Of a stretch of DNA of 21,341 nt, positions 7,856-13,929 are shown piece by piece. How positions within the stretch are numbered: the stretch's first letter is position 1; the number at the start of each line of letters is the position of its first letter. A program made the position numbers and the translations under genes. Origin of the DNA: Cognatazoarcus sp050303815 (lineage in GTDB: Bacteria > Pseudomonadota > Gammaproteobacteria > Burkholderiales > Rhodocyclaceae); assembly GCA_050303815.1 (NCBI GenBank), contig JBNLCM010000127.1, positions 1 through 21,341 on the forward strand, given 5' to 3'. Under the pieces are notes generated by a model that was given only the letters and a program-made list of their open reading frames with translations, was not told the origin of the DNA and did no database searches.

Positions 7856-8432
7856 CGAACTCGCTGCAGGCGTCGCAGCTGGGCGAGCGGCAGATGATCA
7901 AGCCCTCGAGCTCGCACAGCTGGCGATAGAGGAACTTCTTCCATTTCATGTCCCGATCGTTGCGGGCCGCCAGGGCGGGAAAATTACGGCGCATCAGATC
8001 GCCGAGTTCGCCGCGCGAGGCCAGTCCCAGGTCCTGCCAGAGGTGGTCGCTGCCGAGGCAGCCGAAGGCGACGATCACGGCCATATCCAGCGAGCCCTTG
8101 ACCTCGAGGTCCGCGTGGTCCTGCAGGAGGCGGATCAGGTCGTCCATCTCGAGGGCGCGCTCACGGGCCGCCGCGGCCGCCGGATCATCCCGTTGGGGCA
8201 GTCGCCACGCCAGGTCAGGAAAATGTTCGGCAACGCACTGGGCGAAGCCCTCCCGGCCGAGGCCCAGGTCGGCCGGGAGGCAGCCACGCCCCAGCGTCCA
8301 GCCCGCCAGCAGGGAGGCCAGCGTCGCGTCGTTCGCGAGCCCGCTGGCACGCGACATCAGGTGCGCGACCATCGCCGTGCGTGGCGCATCGGATCGGCTT
8401 CGAATGCTCGTCTGTACGCTCAGGTCCGCCAT
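7830..8432 (-). CDS. nifQ: NifQ, molybdenum delivery for FeMo-cofactor
   Basis: NifQ is a Mo- and Fe-S-carrying protein that supplies molybdenum to the NifEN/NifH stage of FeMo-co synthesis. The 200-aa protein ends with the family-defining motif C181-x4-C186-x2-C189-x5-C195 (CRSPSCDACSEFDDC). The ATG at 8432 has GGAG 8 nt upstream. Its 3' end overlaps draG by 26 bp. A strong hairpin (8459-8490) separates it from the upstream ferredoxin gene, so its mRNA level may differ from that of the ferredoxins. Confidence 0.93.
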   Translation of the reverse strand: MADLSVQTSIRSRSDAPRTAMVAHLMSRASGLANDATLASLLAGWTLGRGCLPADLGLGREGFAQCVAEHFPDLAWRLPQRDDPAAAAARERALEMDDLIRLLQDHADLEVKGSLDMAVIVAFGCLGSDHLWQDLGLASRGELGDLMRRNFPALAARNDRDMKWKKFLYRQLCELEGLIICRSPSCDACSEFDDCFGPER

Positions 8433-8458
8433 GTCGGGATCTCCGGTCGGGTCGGTGG

Positions 8459-8490
8459 CCGGCCGGGACGGCTGGCGCCGCCCTGGCCGG
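8459..8490 (-). promoter_or_regulatory. Strong intercistronic hairpin between fesII-like gene and nifQ
   Basis: Two 14-base arms (8459-8472 and 8477-8490) pair at 13 of 14 positions, one pair being a wobble, around a 4-nt loop. The structure begins 6 nt after the upstream stop codon in the minus-strand transcript. No U run follows, so 3'-end protection or RNA processing fits better than full termination. Confidence 0.6.
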
Positions 8491-8496
8491 GTCGGA

Positions 8497-8865
8497 TCAG
8501 GACAGGTCGCCCGTGCCGTACTCGACGAGGATGTCCTCGTCCCGGACGATGCACTGGCAGGCCAGGCGGTAATCCGGTGCGAGATCGTCCACGTCCATGC
8601 GGTCGAGGTCGTCCTGGGTGACCTTCTTCAGCTCCTTGAGCACGGTGCGCTCCTTGGGGGTCAGATGGCCGGCGTGCTTCTTCTTGTGCTGGTCGATGAC
8701 CGTGACCTTGATCAGACAGGTGCCGCACTCGCCGTCCTCGCAGGAGAACTCGATCGGTACGTGATGGTCCTTGGCAACCTTCAGGATGGTCTCCTTGTGG
8801 CTGCCTGCGGGGGCATAGACGGTCTTGTCCCGGTGTTCGGGGCTGGTAAAGGTGATGTTTGGCAT
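8497..8865 (-). CDS. [2Fe-2S] ferredoxin of the Shethna FeSII (nitrogenase protective protein) type
   Basis: This 122-aa protein has the same length, as recalled, as Azotobacter FeSII (Shethna protein II) and shares its pattern: CEDGECGTCLIKV (C42, C47, C50), then LTPKERTVLKEL, then DLAPDYRLACQCIV with the fourth ligand Cys103, then DEDILVEY. FeSII binds oxidised nitrogenase under O2 stress and holds it in an inactive, protected complex. An extra Cys105 and a Lys-rich loop (KKKH, 61-64) are visible. The ATG at 8865 is preceded by GGAG at 7 nt; the frame is open further upstream but without a start as good. It is 35 bp after another [2Fe-2S] ferredoxin gene in the nifB operon. A plain electron-carrier role is the alternative. 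Confidence 0.85.
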   Translation of the reverse strand: MPNITFTSPEHRDKTVYAPAGSHKETILKVAKDHHVPIEFSCEDGECGTCLIKVTVIDQHKKKHAGHLTPKERTVLKELKKVTQDDLDRMDVDDLAPDYRLACQCIVRDEDILVEYGTGDLS

Positions 8866-8900
8866 GACGAAACTCCGCGGTAACGCGTGGTGGTTGAAAA

Positions 8901-9188
8901 TCAGCCCGGGCGAACGACGATCTCGCCGCCCAGGACCTGCGCCTGACAGGCCAGGCGCGTCGAACGTGGCGCCAGGTTGTCGGACAGGATCTGGTGCTCC
9001 AGGACCGAGGGCTGGGCCAGGTTCTCGGAACCGGAGACGATCTTCATCATGCAGGTCCCGCACTCGCCTTCGCGGCAACCGTAGGTGATGCCGGCCCCGA
9101 CCTTCTCCGAGACCTCGATCAGCCGGGTGCCCGCCGGTACGGTGACGGTGACGTCGATGTCCTCGAAGGTGACGCTCGCTTTGGGCAT
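8901..9188 (-). CDS. [2Fe-2S] plant-type ferredoxin
   Basis: Small 95-aa soluble ferredoxin. Cluster ligands are C38, C43 and C46 (CREGECGTC) and C81 (LACQAQV), the C-x4-C-x2-C...C arrangement of plant-type [2Fe-2S] proteins. The ATG at 9188 has GGAG 8 nt upstream. It lies between fprA and the FeSII-type gene, with gaps of 29 and 35 bp. It probably donates electrons to nitrogenase, to cofactor assembly or to the adjacent flavodiiron protein; the partner cannot be told from sequence. Confidence 0.9.
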   Translation of the reverse strand: MPKASVTFEDIDVTVTVPAGTRLIEVSEKVGAGITYGCREGECGTCMMKIVSGSENLAQPSVLEHQILSDNLAPRSTRLACQAQVLGGEIVVRPG

Positions 9189-9217
9189 GGTGAAATCTCC
9201 GCAATGAGGGGTCTGAC

Positions 9218-10489
9218 TCAGGCCAGCTCGGCCATGTCGATGACGCGCTTGCGCGCCGTTCCGGTGAGGTGGGCACCCAGCAGTCGGCCCAGCTCGCGGC
9301 AGTGTTCGAGGTCTTCCTCGGTGGGATTGAGCTTGACCTTCAGGCCCTTCACGGGCACCCGCATCTTCAGGCCGCGCAAGCGGTCCTCGACCAGCCCGAC
9401 CGCCTCGCCACTCCACCCGTAGGAGCCGAATGCGGCGCCGAACTTGCCCTTCACCGACACCCGCGTCAGCGACGACAGCAGCTCCCAGACGGGCTTGACC
9501 GCATCGGCATTGAGGGTGGGCGAGCCGAAGGCCAGGCCGTCGGCCTCTTCGATCAGGTCCACAAACTGGCCGACGTCGCTCATCTGCAGGTCATACAGGG
9601 ACACCCTCAGGTGGGCGATCTCCTCGGCACCCTCGGCCACGGCCCGTGCCATCCGTGCCGTGTTGCCATAGGCCGAGGCATAGAAGACCAGCAGGGTCTT
9701 CTCGTCGCTACGGGCGGCCAGCTCGGGCGTGGCCAGGCGGCGGTAACGCGCCATGTAGCGGCAGGGATCCTGTCGCAGGATCGGGCCATGGGCCGGCAGG
9801 ATCGTGCGTGGGGCCAGCGGCTCGAGCTTGTCGAGGGCCTCGAGCACATGGGCCCGGAACGGCCGCATGATGTGGTGGTAGTAGTAGTCGAACGAGAATC
9901 GGAAGTCGCCGACCGTGTCGTTCCACAGCCGATCGTCGCAGAAGTGGCAACCGAACACGTCGCCGGAGAACAGCATGCCCTGGTCCTCGAGCCAGGTGCA
10001 TTGGGTGTCCGGCCAGTGCAGGTAAGGCGTGTTGACGAAGGACAGCTGCCGGTCGCCCAGATCGAAGCGGTCGCCGTCACCGACCGGGATGAACTCGGGT
10101 TCCGTCCCCAGCTCGCGCACCAGGGCCCGCAGGATGGCCGGCGCCCGGTTGGACAGCACCAGCTCCGCATTCGGCGCCCGGCGCATCAACTCCGGCAGGG
10201 CGCCCGAGTGATCCGGCTCCAGGTGGTTGAGCACGATCACCCGGATCTCGTCGTAGCGAGCGACCTGCTCCAGACGGGCGAAGAACTCGTCGGCGAACTC
10301 GATCTTGACGGTGTCGATCACCGCCACGCCGGCGCTGCCCCGGACCGCGTAGGCGTTGTAGCTGGTTCCGTTGGCGGTGTTGAGGATGATGTCGAAGCGG
10401 CGCATCTGGGGATCGAGCGCACCGATCCAATGCACGCCATCGGCCAGTTCCACCGGCCTGCCCGGCTGGACGACGGCGGGATGGCTCAT
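9218..10489 (-). CDS. fprA: Flavodiiron protein (FprA-like A-type flavoprotein)
   Basis: The 423-aa protein has a metallo-beta-lactamase-fold di-iron domain (about 20-255) joined to an FMN flavodoxin domain (about 265-405). Di-iron ligands fit the family: H89-x-E91-x-D93 with H94 (HLEPDH), H158 (PYLHWPD), D177 (SGDVFG) and H234 (LPAHGP). The flavodoxin phosphate loop is YASAYGNTARM. Such proteins reduce O2 to water or NO to N2O. A homologue, fprA, has been reported in the nif regulon of Rhodobacter capsulatus. The ATG at 10489 begins 1 bp after the nifO stop, implying coupled translation. The ferredoxin gene directly downstream is a plausible electron donor. It probably lowers O2 near nitrogenase. 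Confidence 0.92.
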   Translation of the reverse strand: MSHPAVVQPGRPVELADGVHWIGALDPQMRRFDIILNTANGTSYNAYAVRGSAGVAVIDTVKIEFADEFFARLEQVARYDEIRVIVLNHLEPDHSGALPELMRRAPNAELVLSNRAPAILRALVRELGTEPEFIPVGDGDRFDLGDRQLSFVNTPYLHWPDTQCTWLEDQGMLFSGDVFGCHFCDDRLWNDTVGDFRFSFDYYYHHIMRPFRAHVLEALDKLEPLAPRTILPAHGPILRQDPCRYMARYRRLATPELAARSDEKTLLVFYASAYGNTARMARAVAEGAEEIAHLRVSLYDLQMSDVGQFVDLIEEADGLAFGSPTLNADAVKPVWELLSSLTRVSVKGKFGAAFGSYGWSGEAVGLVEDRLRGLKMRVPVKGLKVKLNPTEEDLEHCRELGRLLGAHLTGTARKRVIDMAELA

Positions 10490-10490
10490 A

Positions 10491-10913
10491 TCAGGCCTCC
10501 TCGACGGGACACGGTTCGGCGGCGGCAGCGCAGCCCTCGCCAAGCTTGGGCGCATCGTCGGCCAAGCCGACCCAGGCCGCCACGCGGGCACTGTCGAAGC
10601 CAACCATGCGAGCGCCATCCTCGCGCTCCATCAACGGTCGCCGGATCAGCAGGGGCTCGGCCAGCAGCAGCACCAGAGCCTCGTCGCGTCCCAGCCGGGC
10701 GGGGTCGATCTCGCCGGACTTCACGCGCGGCGCGGCAAGATTGAACCACTCGGCCACCGGCAATCCGCCCAGGAAATCGAGCAGGCGCGGCGCGGTCCAG
10801 GCTTCGTCGAGCAGGTTGCGAACGAGCAGGCGATGGCCCGCCTGGCGCAGCAACGCCTTCTGCTTGGCGTTGCCCGCACAGCCGGGCTTCTCCCAGAAGT
10901 AGAGCCGGGTCAT
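10491..10913 (-). CDS. nifO: NifO-like ArsC/Spx-family nitrogenase-associated protein
   Basis: A 140-aa thioredoxin-fold protein of the ArsC/Spx family: LYFWEKPGCAGNAKQKALL at the N-terminus has the redox-loop Cys12, and LLIRRPLM (about 88-95) matches the family cis-Pro segment. Nitrogenase-associated ArsC-like proteins (NifO) follow fdxN and precede nifQ in Azotobacter; NifO there affects molybdenum partitioning between nitrogenase and nitrate reductase. The biochemical activity is not established. Its ATG at 10913 overlaps the fdxN stop (ATGA), and fprA follows after 1 bp. Confidence 0.88.
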   Translation of the reverse strand: MTRLYFWEKPGCAGNAKQKALLRQAGHRLLVRNLLDEAWTAPRLLDFLGGLPVAEWFNLAAPRVKSGEIDPARLGRDEALVLLLAEPLLIRRPLMEREDGARMVGFDSARVAAWVGLADDAPKLGEGCAAAAEPCPVEEA

Positions 10914-11212
10914 GGCGCCCCGCCGGCCTTGGCCTCTGCGATCCGGGCCTTCTCGATCAGCGTCAGGGCCAGCTCCATCGGGATGCCCGTGAGCGAACCC
11001 GGCGGGTTCACCGGTTCGCCGTATTCGTCGAGGATCGCCCCTTCGATGGGGCAGATGCTCGCACACTGGGCGTCGTCGTGGTCGCCGATGCACTCGGTGC
11101 AGCGGTCGGCGATGATCTTGAAGTGCGGCTTCGCCTCGACGATGGCCTGGTTGGGGCACAGGGGTTCGCAGGCCCAGCAGTTCACACAGGATTCGACGAT
11201 CTCGAGTGCCAT
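10910..11212 (-). CDS. fdxN: FdxN-type 2[4Fe-4S] ferredoxin
   Basis: A 100-aa bacterial ferredoxin with eight ligands: C9, C12, C15, C19 (CVNCWACEPLC) and C38, C41, C50, C54. The second set has the long C-x2-C-x8-C-x3-C spacing of the nif-linked family. The sequences ASICPIEGAIL and NPPGSLTGIP match Azotobacter FdxN closely. FdxN supplies electrons for NifB-cofactor synthesis and/or nitrogenase. AAGGAG lies 7 nt before the ATG at 11212. The gene is 77 bp downstream of nifB, after two hairpins, and overlaps nifO by 4 bp. Confidence 0.95.
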   Translation of the reverse strand: MALEIVESCVNCWACEPLCPNQAIVEAKPHFKIIADRCTECIGDHDDAQCASICPIEGAILDEYGEPVNPPGSLTGIPMELALTLIEKARIAEAKAGGAP

Positions 11213-11237
11213 TTGTGGCTCCTTGGCGTGTCGTATC

Positions 11238-11286
11238 GGCGGCCGGTGCAGCCGCCGGGGTGTTCTGGGCGGGGCGAGCCCCGCCC
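11238..11286 (-). promoter_or_regulatory. Tandem GC hairpins between nifB and fdxN
   Basis: Two perfect stem-loops fill the 77-bp gap: a 9-bp GGGCGGGGC/GCCCCGCCC stem with a 2-nt apex (11267-11286) starting 3 nt after the nifB stop, and a 6-bp GGCGGC/GCCGCC stem with a 7-nt loop (11238-11256). Neither is followed by a U run. They may stabilise the nifB message end or reduce read-through into fdxN. Confidence 0.55.
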
Positions 11287-11289
11287 CGG

Positions 11290-12786
11290 TCAGGCAGCGC
11301 AGGCCGCGCCGTCGTCCTTCGGCTCGAGCTTGCCGGCCGCCGCCATCTCCTCGAAGACGGCCGCACAGGCTTCCTCAATGGGCTCCATCGCGTGCTCGCC
11401 ATTCGGCATGATGCCGGCCGCCTCAAGGAGGCCCCAGGGCTCGAAACCGATCTTCGAGCACAAGACCACCTCGCAGTCCGACAGGGCCTTGATCGTGCGG
11501 GCCAGCACCGACTCACCGTCGCCACAGGTCTCGTCGCCGGAGCAGTAGAGATCCGTCTTGCGGTGCGAGAGGAAGCGCACGCCCTCCTCGGACGCCTCGT
11601 AGACCAGAAACTCCTTGGCGTGGCCGAAGTGCTGGTTGATCACCCCGTGGCCAGCCGTTGCGACGGCGATCTTGACCGGGCGCAGTCCGCGCTTGGCCTT
11701 CTCCGGCGCCACGCTGGCGGCCTGCGCCTTTTCGGCCCGCTTGGCATTCAGTTCGGCGGTGATGCCCTCATGTACCGCTGCGCGCATCTCCATCGCCTTG
11801 TCGTAGTCGATGTTCATCTCGGCGATCTTGTCGAGGGTGAACTCTTCGCCACGATCCTCGCCGAGCAGACCGACCGCGTCGGCCCGGCACTGGCGGCAGT
11901 GGCGCATCATGTTCATGTCGCCGGAACAGGCGTCCTGCAGGTCCTGAAGCTCTTCCGCGGTCGGGCCCCGCTGCTCCATCAGGCCATAGAAGGTGCCGTG
12001 CTCGGCCTCGGCGATCAGCGGCATGACGTTGTGCAGGAACGCCCCCTTGGCCTTGACGACCTTGGACACCTCCTTGAGATGCTGGTCGTTGACGCCCGGG
12101 ATCATCACCGAGTTCACCTTCACCAGGATGCCCCGCGCGGTCAGCATCTCGAGCCCCTTCTGCTGCTGCTCGATCAGGATCCGGGCACCCTCGACGCCAA
12201 AGATGCGCTTGTTCTTCCAGAACACCCACGGATAGATCTTGGCGCCGATCTCTGGATCGAGGCAGTTGATCGTGATCGTCACGTGGTCGATGTTGTGGCG
12301 GGACAGCTCCTCGACCGACTCGGGCAAGGCGAGACAGTTGGTGGACACGCAGAGCTTGATGTCGGGCGCCTCTTCGGACAGACGGCGGAAGGTCTCGAAG
12401 GTCCGCTCCGGGTTGGCAAGGGGGTCCCCCGGGCCCGCGATGCCGAGCACCGTCATCTGCGGGATCGTCGCAGCCACCGCCTTGGTCTTCATGACCGCCT
12501 GGTCCGGCGTCAGCAGTTCCGACACCACGCCCGGGCGCGACTCGTTCGAACAGTCGTACTTGCGGTTGCAGTAATGGCACTGGATGTTGCAGGCCGGCGC
12601 CACCGCCACATGCATGCGGGCGAAGTAGTGGTGGGCATCTTCCGAGTAACAGGGGTGGTCCTGCACCTTGGCCCGGATCGCGTCCGGCAGGTGCGAGAGC
12701 TGGTCATTGCTGGAGCCACAGGAGCTGGCGCTGCAGCCACCGCCGCTCGACTGGGCGGCTTCCTGTCCGATCACTGGGAGTTCCAT
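11290..12786 (-). CDS. nifB: NifB, radical SAM FeMo-cofactor core synthase
   Basis: NifB fuses two [4Fe-4S] units with a carbide from SAM and a sulfur atom to make NifB-co, the core of FeMo-co. The protein is 498 aa. The radical-SAM motif C66-x3-C70-x2-C73 (CNIQCHYC) is followed by NRKYDCSNESRPGV and the SAM-binding AGPGDPLANPE. A C-terminal NifX-like domain begins near residue 385 (PVKIAVATAGHGVINQHFGH). The N-terminus carries a Cys/Ser/Gly-rich stretch (about 13-25). ATG 12786 is chosen because GAGGA lies 8 nt upstream and the predicted transcript starts near 12810; the frame stays open to 12825, but that start would lie upstream of the predicted transcript start. It heads the nifB-fdxN-nifO-fprA-ferredoxins-nifQ-draG series. 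Confidence 0.97.
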   Translation of the reverse strand: MELPVIGQEAAQSSGGGCSASSCGSSNDQLSHLPDAIRAKVQDHPCYSEDAHHYFARMHVAVAPACNIQCHYCNRKYDCSNESRPGVVSELLTPDQAVMKTKAVAATIPQMTVLGIAGPGDPLANPERTFETFRRLSEEAPDIKLCVSTNCLALPESVEELSRHNIDHVTITINCLDPEIGAKIYPWVFWKNKRIFGVEGARILIEQQQKGLEMLTARGILVKVNSVMIPGVNDQHLKEVSKVVKAKGAFLHNVMPLIAEAEHGTFYGLMEQRGPTAEELQDLQDACSGDMNMMRHCRQCRADAVGLLGEDRGEEFTLDKIAEMNIDYDKAMEMRAAVHEGITAELNAKRAEKAQAASVAPEKAKRGLRPVKIAVATAGHGVINQHFGHAKEFLVYEASEEGVRFLSHRKTDLYCSGDETCGDGESVLARTIKALSDCEVVLCSKIGFEPWGLLEAAGIMPNGEHAMEPIEEACAAVFEEMAAAGKLEPKDDGAACAA

Positions 12787-12821
12787 GGGGCACGTCCTCG
12801 CTGGGGTCTTGCCCATCCTCC

Positions 12822-12836
12822 GCAAGCGCCGTGCCG
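12822..12836 (-). promoter_or_regulatory. Sigma54 promoter of the nifB operon
   Basis: On the minus strand the sequence is CGGCAC-GGCGC-TTGC, one mismatch from TGGCAC-N5-TTGC. It predicts a transcript start near 12810, about 24 nt before the nifB ATG. Confidence 0.8.
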
Positions 12837-12900
12837 TACCGCATCAATCCTTTCTATTCAATATCTTGCAATCTCTTTACAGGCCCCGACGCAGCCATTT

Positions 12901-12916
12901 TGTGGGACATCCGACA
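12901..12916. promoter_or_regulatory. NifA upstream activator sequence for nifB
   Basis: TGT-GGGACATCCG-ACA is a perfect TGT-N10-ACA element. Its centre is about 100 bp upstream of the predicted nifB transcript start. Confidence 0.82.
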
Positions 12917-12982
12917 GTCACAAAGGCGACAGCGACCGTCCGAATGCGCCATTTACATCCGGATACCAGGGCAGCCGGTCCG

Positions 12983-12997
12983 TTAAGTACCGCTTAA
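12983..12997 (+). promoter_or_regulatory. TTAAG-N5-CTTAA repeat upstream of the PepSY gene
   Basis: The sequence GTTAAGTACCGCTTAAT contains two TTAA cores 11 bp apart, readable as a palindrome (TTAAG/CTTAA) or as a direct repeat. Direct TTAA repeats with this period resemble the boxes of PmrA/QseB-type OmpR-family response regulators. A possible -10 element TATCAT lies at 13031-13036. Assignment is by resemblance only. Confidence 0.4.
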
Positions 12998-13059
12998 TCC
13001 GGCCCGCCCAATCTGGCCGCCGTCGCAACCTATCATCGACGCCCACTGAGGAACCCATC

Positions 13060-13335
13060 ATGACCCTGACCCGCCAGATCCTGCTCGCCGCTGCGGCGAC
13101 CCTGACCACCACCGCCGCGATCGCCGGCCCGACCTGTACCGACGCGCCGCGTGCCGCCTGGCTGAAGCCCGAAGAGATGCAGCAGCGCATCCTGGACGCC
13201 GGCTATTCCATCAAGCAGTTCAAGGTCACCAAAGGCAACTGCTACGAGATCTATGGACACGACAAGCGTGGCGCCCGGGTCGAGATCTACTACAACCCGG
13301 TCGATGGCGCCGAAGTGCGCCGCAAGGTCAGCTGA
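13060..13335 (+). CDS. Small periplasmic PepSY-domain protein
   Basis: A 91-aa protein with a clear signal peptide (1-22, cleavage probably after AIA) and a mature part of about 69 residues. The segment KPEEMQQRILDAGYSIKQFKVTKGNCYEIYG and the ending ARVEIYYNPVDGAEV fit the short PepSY-type fold. C26 and C61 could form a disulfide. GAGG lies 8 nt before the ATG. It is followed after 11 bp by a cytochrome b561-type gene, a pairing I recall as common in proteobacteria; the two probably form a membrane redox unit. Function is not established. It is divergent from nifB. Confidence 0.8.
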   Translation: MTLTRQILLAAAATLTTTAAIAGPTCTDAPRAAWLKPEEMQQRILDAGYSIKQFKVTKGNCYEIYGHDKRGARVEIYYNPVDGAEVRRKVS

Positions 13336-13346
13336 GGCCTGCCGGC

Positions 13347-13874
13347 GTGACTTCGACGAAGCGGGTCAAGGTGTGGGATCTGCCCCAGCGACTCTTCCAC
13401 TGGAGTCTGGTGGGCTGCTTTGCTGCCGCCTGGCTGAGCGCCGACGATGCCGGGCAGCTGCACCAGTGGGCCGGCTACGGCACGGTGGCCTTGGTCGCCT
13501 TCCGGCTGCTGTGGGGTTTCGTCGGCTCCCGCCACGCCCGCTTCGCCGACTTTGTGCCGTCACCCGGTGTCCTGTGGGACTACCTCAAGCGTCTGGTGCG
13601 CCGTAAGGAACCCCGCTATCTGGGCCACAATCCCGCCGCGGCCGTGATGATCCTGTTTCTGCTCGCGATCGTCGCCCTTATCGGTGGCACCGGCTGGTGG
13701 CTGACCACCGACGCGGGCTGGGGGAGCGCGCTCGGCGAGGCGAGTCACGCATCGCTGGCAGAACTCGCGCTGGCCGCCGTGGCGGTCCATGTCGCGGCGG
13801 CCATCTACGAGAGTGCCCACCTGAAGGACAATCTCGTCCGCGCGATGATCGACGGGACCAAGCGCGAGCACTGA
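13347..13874 (+). CDS. Cytochrome b561-type di-haem membrane protein
   Basis: A 175-aa membrane protein with about four transmembrane helices (roughly 17-32, 41-60, 98-119, 136-156). The N-terminal VKVWDLPQRLFHWSLV is typical of the bacterial cytochrome b561 / Ni-Fe hydrogenase b-subunit fold. Likely haem ligands are H18, H39, H148 and H158. The GTG start at 13347 has GAGG at about 9 nt and gives the expected N-terminus. It is co-directional with the PepSY gene and convergent with nifA. It may pass electrons between quinone and a periplasmic partner. No hydrogenase genes are in the window. Confidence 0.85.
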   Translation: MTSTKRVKVWDLPQRLFHWSLVGCFAAAWLSADDAGQLHQWAGYGTVALVAFRLLWGFVGSRHARFADFVPSPGVLWDYLKRLVRRKEPRYLGHNPAAAVMILFLLAIVALIGGTGWWLTTDAGWGSALGEASHASLAELALAAVAVHVAAAIYESAHLKDNLVRAMIDGTKREH

Positions 13875-13888
13875 GCGGACGCGTCTCG

Positions 13889-13909
13889 GCCGCCCCCCGC
13901 CGGGGCGGC
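13889..13909. terminator. Hairpin between convergent b561 gene and nifA
   Basis: GCCGCCCC and GGGGCGGC form a perfect 8-bp stem with a 5-nt loop, 15 bp after the b561 stop and 20 bp beyond the nifA end. The position suits a bidirectional terminator, but there is no T run on either side. Confidence 0.45.
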
Positions 13910-13929
13910 GGTGGGCCTCGCGCGCCGCC

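Noticed and set aside
9269..10744. 491-codon plus-strand open frame
   Set aside because: Antisense to fprA and nifO, whose di-iron and flavodoxin motifs are convincing on the minus strand.
11206..13335. 709-codon plus-strand frame running into the PepSY gene
   Set aside because: Only the last 91 codons (from 13060) have a ribosome site, signal peptide and family match; the rest is antisense to nifB.
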